DNA of 64,000 bases from Herminiimonas sp. (lineage in GTDB: Bacteria; Pseudomonadota; Gammaproteobacteria; Burkholderiales; Burkholderiaceae_D), in assembly GCA_028292265.1 (NCBI GenBank), contig JAQGMR010000071.1, forward strand, positions 62,001-126,000, read 5' to 3'. Of the stretch, positions 25,925 through 33,851 are shown piece after piece; position 1 is the first letter of the stretch; every line of letters starts with the position of its first letter. Made by a program: the position numbers and the translations under genes. The notes below the pieces were generated by a model. It was not told where the DNA came from, searched no databases, and saw only the letters and a program-made list of their open reading frames with translations.

Positions 25925-25940
25925 AACGCACGGAACCACA

Positions 25941-27212
25941 ATGACATTGCAGGCGACACAGACTGGCTTTGTCGAGCCATCCCTTATTGCAGGCGTGCAG
26001 GAACGCTTCGACGAAGTGCGTCGCCACTCGGTCAAGCTCGGCGAACCGCTTTCCGAAGAAGACTGTTGCGCGCAATCGATGCCCGATGCAAGTCCGCTCA
26101 AGTGGCACCTGGCACACACGACCTGGTTTTTCGAGACCTTCATCCTTGAGCGCTACGAGCGGAATTTTTCGCCATCCAATCCCGCCTTCCGCGTGCTTTT
26201 CAACTCTTATTACAACGGCGTTGGCGAGAAGCACCCGCGGGCGCAACGCGGCTTGCTTACGCGGCCGTCGCTCGACGAGGTGCTGTCGTACCGGCATCAA
26301 GTCGACAACCGCATTGCGGCGCTTCTTCACGGCGATGGCGACCTTGCGCCAATCGTGCAGTTGATCCATCTTGGACTGCATCACGAACAGCAGCACCAGG
26401 AATTAATGGTCACCGATGTGATGCACCTGCTGTCAATGAATCCGTTGAAGCCGGCATACGACACGCGCTTGCCGTTGCGGCATGCGGCACCTCCGCCACT
26501 GGCCTGGCGGTCGGTCGAGTCGGGTGTGGTGCATATCGGGCATGACGCTGTTGTGCAAGATGGTTTTTGTTTCGACAATGAGACGCCGCGGCATCGGCAA
26601 TTCGTGGAGCCGTTTGCTCTTGCCCAGAGGCTTATTACGAACGGAGAGTACCTGCAGTTCGTGCAGGCTGGCGGGTATGAAAATCCATCGCTTTGGATGT
26701 CGGAAGGGTGGGAATGGATCCGTTCTCAAGGCATCAGGCATCCGCTCTATTGGCAGAGCGCCGACGAAAACCGCTGGCAGGAATTTACGCTGCACGGCAT
26801 GCAGCCGCTCGACCTCGCGGCGCCGGCAAGCCATCTCTCCTGGTTCGAGGCGGATGCTTATGCGCGCTCGGTTGAAGCGCGTCTTCCGACCGAAGCGGAA
26901 TGGGAGTGTGCCGTGACGCAGGCTGCGCAGCCTGCAGGGCCCAATGCTCAAGGCGGGCAACCGGATCTGCAGCAGGTATTCGGCGCGTGCTGGCAGTGGA
27001 CTTCAAGCAGCTACGCGCCGTACCCGGGCTTTGCACCGGCGGGCGGCGCTATTGGGGAATACAACGGCAAGTTCATGTGCAACCAGCATGTGCTACGCGG
27101 TTCGTCCTGCGCTACCCCCGCCGGACATAGCCGCGCGTCGTACCGCAACTTCTTCCCCGCCACAGCGCGCTGGCAGTTTAGCGGAATACGCCTGGCGAAA
27201 TCGCTTGGATGA
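25941..27212 (+). CDS. egtB: Ergothioneine sulfoxide synthase (EgtB)
   Basis: A 423-residue two-domain enzyme: an N-terminal DinB-like four-helix domain (about 15-170) and a C-terminal formylglycine-generating-enzyme-like domain (about 185-420). Non-haem iron ligands are visible as His59 in WHLAHTTWFFE and as His148/His152 with Glu154 in HHEQQHQE. The FGE part ends with HVLRGSSCATP, HSRASYRNFFP and WQFSGIRLAK. EgtB couples hercynine to a sulfur donor (gamma-glutamylcysteine or cysteine) with oxygen. No egtA, egtC or egtE is nearby, so the exact donor is unclear. The first 40 bases of leader contain a terminator-like hairpin. Confidence 0.95.
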   Translation: MTLQATQTGFVEPSLIAGVQERFDEVRRHSVKLGEPLSEEDCCAQSMPDASPLKWHLAHTTWFFETFILERYERNFSPSNPAFRVLFNSYYNGVGEKHPRAQRGLLTRPSLDEVLSYRHQVDNRIAALLHGDGDLAPIVQLIHLGLHHEQQHQELMVTDVMHLLSMNPLKPAYDTRLPLRHAAPPPLAWRSVESGVVHIGHDAVVQDGFCFDNETPRHRQFVEPFALAQRLITNGEYLQFVQAGGYENPSLWMSEGWEWIRSQGIRHPLYWQSADENRWQEFTLHGMQPLDLAAPASHLSWFEADAYARSVEARLPTEAEWECAVTQAAQPAGPNAQGGQPDLQQVFGACWQWTSSSYAPYPGFAPAGGAIGEYNGKFMCNQHVLRGSSCATPAGHSRASYRNFFPATARWQFSGIRLAKSLG

Positions 27213-27377
27213 GGGACCGCCACTGACCAGTCAAGCGTGAGGCAGGGGCTGGCTTCGGCTTGGCGCGTGGCGGCGTCCATGCCGCGCCTCGCATGAAGAG
27301 TGATCGTTGCCGCGTCATGACACCGCATTGTGCCAACGCATTGCGCATTGGATAGCGCCATCGGATAGCGCCATCGG

Positions 27378-27498
27378 GTCACGCCAGCTCGTCACGCCGC
27401 CTCGTCACGCCGTCTCGTCAGTCCCCGCTGCGTCAATGCCCACTGCGTCAATTCCCACTGCGTCAACGCCCGCTGCGTCAATCGCCGCTGCGTCAGGC
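27378..27498. repeat. Short tandem repeats (13 bp then 15 bp) at the 3' end of selD
   Basis: Two adjoining arrays. Units of 13 bases (GTCACGCCNNCTC) occur at 27378, 27391 and 27404, with a decayed fourth at 27417. Units of 15 bases, close to CCCRCTGCGTCAATG, start at 27424, 27439, 27454, 27469 and 27484. The last 15-base unit contains the selD stop codon (27493-27495). On the minus strand each unit repeats TGACGCAGYGGG, so TGA recurs every 15 bases in the selD frame. The arrays lie in the gap between the convergent egtB and selD genes. Confidence 0.85.
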
Positions 27499-28551
27499 CG
27501 CAACGTCGATCCGCGCCGGTCCGGCCACCATTTCACCAATCACGGCTGCATGCTCAAAGCCTTCCCGCCGGAACAGCGCCAGCACTTCATCGACAGCCGA
27601 GGGATCGCACGAGACCAGCAATCCGCCCGACGTCTGCGGATCCGTCAGCAGCATTTGCTGCGACGGCGTGATAGCGTCCGACAGCGCGACGTCATGGCCG
27701 TACCCGGCCCAGTTGCGTCCGGATGCGCCCGTCACATAACCTTCTTCCGCCAGGCGCTGAACATTCGGCAGGAGAGGAATGGACTGCATCGAAAGCCTTG
27801 CAGTCAGCCCTGCGCCGCGCGCCAATTCCAGCAGATGGCCGAGCAAGCCAAAGCCGGTGACATCGGTCAAGGCATGAACGCTGGCCATGTCGGACAGCGC
27901 GCGGCCGGGCTTGTTGAGCTTGGTTGTGTTGGCGATCATGGCAGCGTAGCCGGCGTCGTCCAGTGCATCTTTTTTAAGCGCGGCGGAAAGTATGCCGACA
28001 CCGAGCGGTTTGCCAAGAATGAGTTTGTCGCCGGCGCGGGCGTCGGCATTGCGCTTGACCTTGGAGGGATGCACAAGTCCAAGCACCACCAGGCCGTAGA
28101 TGGGCTCGACCGAGTCAATCGTGTGGCCGCCCGCGATCGGTATCCCGGCCTCGGCGCAAATCGATTCGCCGCCCTGGATGATCCTGCCGATCACCTCCAC
28201 CGGCAACTGGTTGATTGGCATGCCGACCAGCGCCAGCGCCATGATCGGCGTGCCGCCCATGGCATACACATCGGAGATTGCATTGGTGGCGGCGATGCGA
28301 CCAAAGTCATAGGGATCGTCCACGATGGGCATGAAGAAGTCGGTCGTCGCGATCAAGGCTTGTTCGTCATTGAGCTTATAGACCGCTGCATCGTCCGCGG
28401 TTTCGATGCCGACCATGAGTTCTTTTGGCACCGGAAAACCAGTGGAATTTTTCAGGATTTCCGCCAGTACGCCAGGCGCGATCTTGCAGCCGCAGCCGCC
28501 GCCGTGGGAGAAAGAAGTCAGTTTGATCTTGAGATCGGATGGTGCATTCAT
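27493..28551 (-). CDS. selD: Selenophosphate synthetase (SelD/SenC)
   Basis: A 352-residue SelD that makes selenophosphate from selenide and ATP. The catalytic loop SHGGGCGCKI holds Cys20 and Lys23, in the place of E. coli Cys17/Lys20, so this is the cysteine form. Asp-rich ATP/Mg sites are in GIETADDAAVYKL and ATTDFFMPIVDDPYDFGRIA, and DPQTSGGLL is present near the end. It starts 3 bases after the senB stop, so the two genes form one unit, which points to selenoneine supply (senC role). It could also serve selenocysteine or selenouridine synthesis if selA/selB or selU exist elsewhere. The stop codon lies in a tandem repeat. Confidence 0.95.
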   Translation of the reverse strand: MNAPSDLKIKLTSFSHGGGCGCKIAPGVLAEILKNSTGFPVPKELMVGIETADDAAVYKLNDEQALIATTDFFMPIVDDPYDFGRIAATNAISDVYAMGGTPIMALALVGMPINQLPVEVIGRIIQGGESICAEAGIPIAGGHTIDSVEPIYGLVVLGLVHPSKVKRNADARAGDKLILGKPLGVGILSAALKKDALDDAGYAAMIANTTKLNKPGRALSDMASVHALTDVTGFGLLGHLLELARGAGLTARLSMQSIPLLPNVQRLAEEGYVTGASGRNWAGYGHDVALSDAITPSQQMLLTDPQTSGGLLVSCDPSAVDEVLALFRREGFEHAAVIGEMVAGPARIDVAA

Positions 28552-28554
28552 GGG

Positions 28555-29559
28555 CTACCCCGGCATGTTGGACCGGACATTATCTATCAATCGCAGGAGC
28601 GACGCCTGTTCCCGCTCTGGCGTGAAAAGCGTGGCGCGCGCGTCGCATTGCGCCCGCAACCGCTGCAGAAAATTCGGCTCCTGCGCGGCCTTGCTAATTA
28701 ACGCGGCGAGCGCTGCGCTGTCGCCTGCTGGAAAGTAGCCACCGTAGTCTTCACCAAGCATGCCGCGATTGCCCGAGATGTCGCTCGCCAACACGGGCAC
28801 GCCGCTGGTCACCGCTTCGATAATGACGTTGGCGCCGCCTTCCATGCGCGATGCAATCACCATTGCCCTGCTGCGGCGCAGGATTTGGCGCGCGCAGTCA
28901 TGTTCCAGGTTTCCGAGCCACCGATAATTGGGGTATTGGGCCGCCGTGGCGAGAGCCTGCTCGCCGAGCGCGACTTCCAGTGCCGCGCCGACGTGGGTCA
29001 GGCGAACCGGCGGTTGCTCCAGCGGTGCGGACGAAAGCAAGCGCGCCGCGCCGAAGAAACATTCGGGATCTTTCTCTGCGCGCAGGTGCCCGATCATGCA
29101 GACGTCGAAGAAGCGCTCGCTGCCGTTGAATGTCACTGGGGGCAGGGCGGGCGCCGACTGGTAGATGACCGTGGCACGGGCGCGACTGGCGGCGTCGAGC
29201 TCTGACAGTCCTGCGGATTGCAGCAGCACCAGGTTGTCCGCCGCCAGCAAGGCGGCGCGAGCCTCGCCGTCCGTGTGGATATCGCGATAAAGGTCGGTGC
29301 CGGTAAGGACAAGAATGATGGCCGGGCGCGGCCTCAGGTTGGCGGCCTGCTGAACCGCGGCGGCAGAGCGGCGTGCATGCAGCGCGATAACGACGTCCGC
29401 CGTCGTGCATGCCGCCGCCATGGCTGGATCATGGCTGTCGACGATGCGGGTGTCGTGCCGTGCCGAGAGGAATGTGGACCAGCGCTGCGCGGTTTGCCAA
29501 TTGCCGTTGTTGGCATTTGCCAGCGCCGGGCTGATAATGACGATGTGCTTTTTTGCCAA
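28555..29559 (-). CDS. senB: Selenosugar synthase SenB (glycosyltransferase-like)
   Basis: A 334-residue GT-B fold glycosyltransferase-like protein. By context and by its opening (KKHIVIISPALANANNGNWQ) it fits SenB, the selenoneine-pathway enzyme that joins selenophosphate to a UDP-sugar to make a 1-seleno-sugar. The C-terminal nucleotide-sugar site has E240-GGANVII-E248 (E-x7-E). The start is TTG 29559, behind AGAGGA at ideal spacing; an upstream ATG extension to 29655 would run into the divergent senA gene. selD follows 3 bases after its stop. Family assignment is strong from neighbours on both sides, but I cannot prove substrate from sequence alone. Confidence 0.9.
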   Translation of the reverse strand: MAKKHIVIISPALANANNGNWQTAQRWSTFLSARHDTRIVDSHDPAMAAACTTADVVIALHARRSAAAVQQAANLRPRPAIILVLTGTDLYRDIHTDGEARAALLAADNLVLLQSAGLSELDAASRARATVIYQSAPALPPVTFNGSERFFDVCMIGHLRAEKDPECFFGAARLLSSAPLEQPPVRLTHVGAALEVALGEQALATAAQYPNYRWLGNLEHDCARQILRRSRAMVIASRMEGGANVIIEAVTSGVPVLASDISGNRGMLGEDYGGYFPAGDSAALAALISKAAQEPNFLQRLRAQCDARATLFTPEREQASLLRLIDNVRSNMPG

Positions 29560-29590
29560 CGCCGTCCTCTCGCTTGTCGCCAGATTGCCA

Positions 29591-30778
29591 ATGACATTTT
29601 CGTTTCGAACGGCCACCGCCAGCCAGCTGGCAACCGCGCTGCAGGATGCGCGCAATTATACGCTCGCGATGTTCGACCGCTTTGCGTCGGCCGGCTACGA
29701 CCAGCAGTCTCGCGTTCCGCAACTCGAGACAATCAATCCGCCGTTGTGGGAGCTCGGGCACATCGCCTGGTTTGCGGAGTGGCACGTGTTGCGCGGCGCC
29801 GAATCCAGCGCACCGGGCAGTGCAAAGCGCGGCTCGCTGCTGACCTTGGGCGACGCATGGTTCGACTCTAATCTGGTTCCGCATGCTGCGCGGTGGGAGC
29901 TTCCGCTGCCTCCCGCAGGCCAACTCAAGACCTGGTGCCATGAGGTGCTTGATCGCGTGCTGGATCAGCTACTTCGAACGCCGAATCACGACGACGCGCT
30001 TTACCCGTTCCGCCTGGTGCTTGCGCACGAAGACATGCACGGCGAGGCGTTCGCCATCACCATGCAGACGCTAGGCATCGGCTTGCCCGCGTTGCCGCAG
30101 GTCGTGCAGCCGATTCCACGCTGGGCCCAGGGCGAAATTCGCTTCCCCGGCGGCAGTTTTCAGCAGGGTAGTGATGGCGCCGGGTTCGCTTTTGACAACG
30201 AGAAGCCTGCGCATCGGCGACGCGTGCCGGCGTTCATCATGGACTCCACTCTTGTCAGCAACGACCAGTTTGGCGAATTCGTCAGCGACGGAGGCTATGA
30301 GGTTTCCAGGTACTGGAGCAAGGCAGGGCGTGAATGGCTGATGGGACAGGAGCAGTCGGCGCCGCGCACCTGGCGACGCGACGGCAAGCGCTGGCGTGGT
30401 GAGCGTTTCGGCGAGCTGGCGGCGCTGCCGTCGAATGAGCCGGTACGGCACGTGAACCTGTATGAGGCGCAGGCGTATTGCGCCTGGGCCGGACGGCGCT
30501 TGCCAACCGAAGAGGAATGGGAGTTCGCGGCGCAGTCCGGACATGCGGCACTGCGCTGGGGTGACTTGTGGGAGTGGACGTGCTCGCCGTTCGAGCCCTA
30601 TGAAGGCTTCGTGGCGGACGCCTATCGAGAATATTCCGCGCCGTGGTTTTCGAGCCACCAGGTATTGCGTGGCGCTTCTTTCGCAACGCGGCCCCGGATG
30701 CGGTCGGCGAAATACCGGAATTTTTATCTGCCGGAACGCAATGACATCTTTGCCGGCTTCAGGACTTGCGCACTGTGA
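29591..30778 (+). CDS. senA: Selenoneine synthase SenA (EgtB-like)
   Basis: A 395-residue paralogue of EgtB with the same architecture: DinB-like N-domain (about 10-165) and FGE-like C-domain (about 175-395). Likely iron ligands are His57 in ELGHIAWFAEWH and His146/His150 in HEDMHGE. It differs clearly from the nearby EgtB (QLETINPPLWELGH, LLRTPNHDDALYPF), as expected for the branch that couples hercynine to a selenosugar and forms the C-Se bond. It is divergent from senB with 31 bases between start codons. The ATG at 29591 is chosen because upstream codons overlap senB. No clear ribosome binding site is present. Confidence 0.9.
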   Translation: MTFSFRTATASQLATALQDARNYTLAMFDRFASAGYDQQSRVPQLETINPPLWELGHIAWFAEWHVLRGAESSAPGSAKRGSLLTLGDAWFDSNLVPHAARWELPLPPAGQLKTWCHEVLDRVLDQLLRTPNHDDALYPFRLVLAHEDMHGEAFAITMQTLGIGLPALPQVVQPIPRWAQGEIRFPGGSFQQGSDGAGFAFDNEKPAHRRRVPAFIMDSTLVSNDQFGEFVSDGGYEVSRYWSKAGREWLMGQEQSAPRTWRRDGKRWRGERFGELAALPSNEPVRHVNLYEAQAYCAWAGRRLPTEEEWEFAAQSGHAALRWGDLWEWTCSPFEPYEGFVADAYREYSAPWFSSHQVLRGASFATRPRMRSAKYRNFYLPERNDIFAGFRTCAL

Positions 30779-30882
30779 TGCCCGGCACTCAGCACTGGCA
30801 AGGGCACTGGCACGTGGCCTGTGCGCATCCTGGCAGTGTCGCGCCACATCCGCTGTTTCGGTTCGACTGGATTCAGCCCTTG

Positions 30883-30917
30883 AAAACAAAAACGGCGCGC
30901 TCGAATGAGCGCGCCGT
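30883..30917 (-). terminator. Intrinsic terminator of the rhlE-type helicase gene
   Basis: An 11-base perfect stem (30907-30917 with 30892-30902, GAAT-type loop) read on the minus strand is followed by TTTTTGTTTT. It lies about 67 bases after the helicase stop. The same stem may also help stop senA transcription coming from the other side, though there is no T-run in that direction. Confidence 0.88.
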
Positions 30918-30983
30918 CGTGAGGCGGTAAAACTGGCTGACCCGGCGCCGAAGCGCCGAGGGCCTAAAACTAAAAACTACTGA

Positions 30984-32375
30984 TTAACGATCACCAAAGC
31001 GGCTGCGTCCGGCGCTATCGCCCCGCGCACCCTTGCCGTAGCTGTTTCCTTCGCGGCTTGGAGCGGACGGCTTGCTGAAGCTGCGCTGACCCGGCTTGCT
31101 GGCGTTGCGGCCATCACCCGGCTTCCAGCCACCGGCCTTCGGACGTGCCGGCGATGCCGAACGTTTTGGCTCGAAGCCAACGACGACGTCGATGGGAATC
31201 GTCTGCTTGGTGAAACGCTCGATGCGTCGCACATTCATCGTTTCCGAATGATTGACCAGCGAGACCGCGGTGCCGTTACGTCCTGCACGACCAGTACGGC
31301 CAATGCGGTGGACATAGTCTTCCGGGAATTTAGGCAAGTCGTAGTTAAAGACGTGCGTGATTGCCGGAACGTCGATACCGCGCGCTGCGACGTCAGTTGC
31401 AACCAGAACCCGCACCTGACCGCGACGCATGCCGTCCAGTGTGCGATTGCGCGCGCCCTGGTGCATGTCGCCATGCAATGCCGCCGCAGCGAAGCCGGCG
31501 ATATTGAGACGGTCGGCGATGGTGTCGGCGTCACGCTTGGTAGCGGTGAAGACAACGGCCTGGTCCATCGTTACGTCGCGCAGCAGGTGGTCGAGCAGGC
31601 GATTTTTGTGGGACATGTCATCCACAAAGTGAACACGCTGCGAGATGTTTTCGTGACGTGTTTCTGCGCCAGCGATCTGGATGATTTGCGGATCACGGGT
31701 AATGCGGCGTGCCATGGTGCCAACGACGCCGTCAAGCGTTGCCGAGAACAGCATGGTTTGACGCGTTGCCGGGGTTGCCGCAACAATCTTCTCGATGTCT
31801 TCAATGAAACCCATGTCAAGCATGCGGTCGGCTTCGTCCAGCACCAGAATTTCAAGCTGGGAGAAATCGATCTTGCCGGATTCCATATGGTCGATCAGGC
31901 GACCTGGCGTAGCCACAAGGATTTCAGGATTGCGGGCCAGCAGTTGCATCTGTTTCGGGTAAGGCATGCCACCCAAAATTGCAACGGCCTTGATGCGACG
32001 CATGAACGCGCCGTACTTGTCAGTCGCATTCGTGACCTGAAGCGCCAGTTCACGGGTTGGGGTCAGCACCAGCATTTTGGGCTGGGCAGCACGGAAGCGT
32101 GGACGCTCGTTGCGCGAACGGGCGGACTGGGCTTCCTGATTTGGGGTCTTGCCTTGGGTTTCTTGGGCGGCGTCGGCGGCCGTGGCGAATTTATGCAGTG
32201 CCGGCAACATGAATGCTGCCGTTTTTCCGGATCCCGTCTGTGACGAAACCAGGAGGTCTTTGCCTGCGAGCGCGGCCGGAACTGCCAGGAGCTGCACCCC
32301 AGTCGGCTCGGTGTAGCCGGATTCGGTGAGTGCCTTGAGCAAGGACGCGTGCAAACCTATTGTTTCAAAATTCAT
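30984..32375 (-). CDS. rhlE: DEAD-box ATP-dependent RNA helicase, RhlE-type
   Basis: A 463-residue DEAD-box helicase. Q-motif near residue 22 (GYTEPTGVQ), motif I SSQTGSGKTAAF, motif Ia PTRELALQV, motif II LDEADRMLDMGF, motif III FSATL, motif V ATDVAARGIDV and motif VI HRIGRTGRAGR are all present. A Lys/Arg/Gly/Ser-rich basic tail (about 385-463) should bind RNA nonspecifically, as in RhlE/DbpA-like proteins. A Gln/Arg-rich insertion after motif I (AAQETQGKTPNQEAQ) is typical of betaproteobacterial RhlE. It works in ribosome assembly or RNA turnover. The leader is long (over 400 bases to the next gene). Confidence 0.93.
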   Translation of the reverse strand: MNFETIGLHASLLKALTESGYTEPTGVQLLAVPAALAGKDLLVSSQTGSGKTAAFMLPALHKFATAADAAQETQGKTPNQEAQSARSRNERPRFRAAQPKMLVLTPTRELALQVTNATDKYGAFMRRIKAVAILGGMPYPKQMQLLARNPEILVATPGRLIDHMESGKIDFSQLEILVLDEADRMLDMGFIEDIEKIVAATPATRQTMLFSATLDGVVGTMARRITRDPQIIQIAGAETRHENISQRVHFVDDMSHKNRLLDHLLRDVTMDQAVVFTATKRDADTIADRLNIAGFAAAALHGDMHQGARNRTLDGMRRGQVRVLVATDVAARGIDVPAITHVFNYDLPKFPEDYVHRIGRTGRAGRNGTAVSLVNHSETMNVRRIERFTKQTIPIDVVVGFEPKRSASPARPKAGGWKPGDGRNASKPGQRSFSKPSAPSREGNSYGKGARGDSAGRSRFGDR

Positions 32376-32815
32376 TTGTCTTCTTTCGTGAAATCAGCGC
32401 TGCACCGTGCCTTGATCGAAGGTCGGTACATCAGCGCAATAATGCAACGCTCACCAAGGCAACAGCCAAGCGGACCTGTTAAACAGTCCGGAAGAAAAAT
32501 CTAAGCGATCCGATATGCTAGAAATTTCGGCACAAAGCTTTGCGCCGGGACGATGCCAGAGAATGGCATCAGGGGCGGGAGGGCTTTATCGTCATGCCAG
32601 GGAAGGCTGACGTTTTTTGGCTAAGCTATTCGCTAACGGTTTGCGGTGCGACGGGTGCATTGCATGTTGCAACGCACAGACGACATTCTACCCTGCCAGG
32701 CATTGTTTACCAAGGGTTTTATTGCACCGCGATGCCGGAATCGGCTTATGACGAGACCGACAAGTTAGCGATGAAGTCGCAGCAGCCTGCTGCCTCTGCT
32801 ACCTCATCGCCCCGT
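32376..32815. other. Long leader/intergenic region between fabI and the helicase gene
   Basis: About 440 bases between two minus-strand genes. I see no gene. Positions 32471-32490 (CGGACCTGTTAAACAGTCCG) are nearly palindromic and 32779-32793 (GCAGCAGCCTGCTGC) is another small inverted repeat; neither has a T-run. The long untranslated leader fits cold-inducible DEAD-box helicase genes, but no known element is recognisable. Confidence 0.35.
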
Positions 32816-33601
32816 TTACTCCTCTGCAATGCCGCCGACAACATGAGAGAAGCCGCCGTCTACATAAGTAATTTCACCGGTGATGCCGCCGGCGAGGTCG
32901 GAAAGCAGGAATGCCGCCGCGTTGCCGACGTCCTCAAGCGTAACGTTGCGTCGCAGGGGCGCATGCGTTTTAACAAAATTAAGTATCTTGCCGAAATCCT
33001 TGATGCCGCTCGCCGCCAGGGTCTTGATCGGCCCCGCTGATATGCCATTGACCCGCACCCCGCGCCGTCCGAGTGACTCGGCCAGGTACCGCACGCTTGC
33101 TTCAAGCGAAGCCTTCGCCAAGCCCATCGTGTTGTAGTTCGGCAAGGCACGAAGCGCGCCGAGGTACGTCAGGGTCAGCAGCGCCGATCTGTCCGAGAGC
33201 ATCGGCAGGGCCGCCTTCGCCATGGCCGGAAAGCTGTATGCGGAAATGTCGTGTGCGATGCGGAAGTTCTCGCGCGACAGCCCATCAAGAAAATCGCCCG
33301 CAATCGCTTCACGCGGCGCGAAACCGATGGCATGCACCAGGCCGTCAAGCTTTTCCCACGACTTGGCCAGATCGCTAAATACGGCATTGATCTGATCGTC
33401 GTTGCCGACGTCGCAGTCAAAGGTTAGCGTGCTGTCAAATTCCTTGGCGAAGTCGGTGGTGCGTTGCTTGAAGCGATCTCCGACATAGGTGAAGGCCAGT
33501 TCCGCCCCTTCACGGTGGCAGGCTTGCGCAATGCCGTAAGCGATCGAGCGGTTCGACAGCAGACCTGTGATGAGAATTTTTTTGCCCTGCAGAAAAGCCA
33601 T
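32816..33601 (-). CDS. fabI: Enoyl-[acyl-carrier-protein] reductase (NADH)
   Basis: A 261-residue FabI, performing the last reduction of fatty-acid elongation. NAD site [15 protein letters not shown], and the active-site segment [21 protein letters not shown] with the Tyr-x6-Tyr-x6-Lys arrangement typical of FabI. The C-terminus [13 protein letters not shown] is conserved. GGAG precedes the ATG at 33601. This is the drug-target enzyme for triclosan and isoniazid-like inhibitors. It stands alone; the yejABEF operon starts on the opposite strand 250 bases away. Confidence 0.96.
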   Translation of the reverse strand: MAFLQGKKILITGLLSNRSIAYGIAQACHREGAELAFTYVGDRFKQRTTDFAKEFDSTLTFDCDVGNDDQINAVFSDLAKSWEKLDGLVHAIGFAPREAIAGDFLDGLSRENFRIAHDISAYSFPAMAKAALPMLSDRSALLTLTYLGALRALPNYNTMGLAKASLEASVRYLAESLGRRGVRVNGISAGPIKTLAASGIKDFGKILNFVKTHAPLRRNVTLEDVGNAAAFLLSDLAGGITGEITYVDGGFSHVVGGIAEE

Positions 33602-33851
33602 GATGGACTCCGTGGTTCAAGCGTGCCGAGATTGTAGGGGCTGACTGTCATAACGGCAACCGGCACGTCGACTGCGCGCGCACCCGTAATCGCTTCGTCC
33701 TCATCGTCACCTCTCCTGTTCCATCCACCCGTCAATTCATTGGGTAGAATAGGCCAGCCTTGCTCGCGCCAACGCCGATGCCCATGTCGAGCGCTGGTTC
33801 GAGCGGTTTTCGCAGCCCATCCACGCCGTTACCGAATAGAGATCGATCCGC

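Noticed and set aside
27424-27498. Selenocysteine codons at the selD end
   Set aside because: The UGA codons are part of a tandem repeat after the natural C-terminus, and no Sec insertion stem-loop is visible.
27307-28701. 464-codon plus-strand open frame
   Set aside because: It is antisense to selD and begins in a tandem repeat (periodic Ala/Ser/Thr product); no domain is visible.
31248-32243. 331-codon plus-strand open frame
   Set aside because: Antisense to the rhlE-type helicase; no recognisable domain.
32540-33040. 166-codon plus-strand open frame between the helicase and fabI
   Set aside because: Its second half is antisense to fabI, and the first half shows no domain or ribosome binding site.
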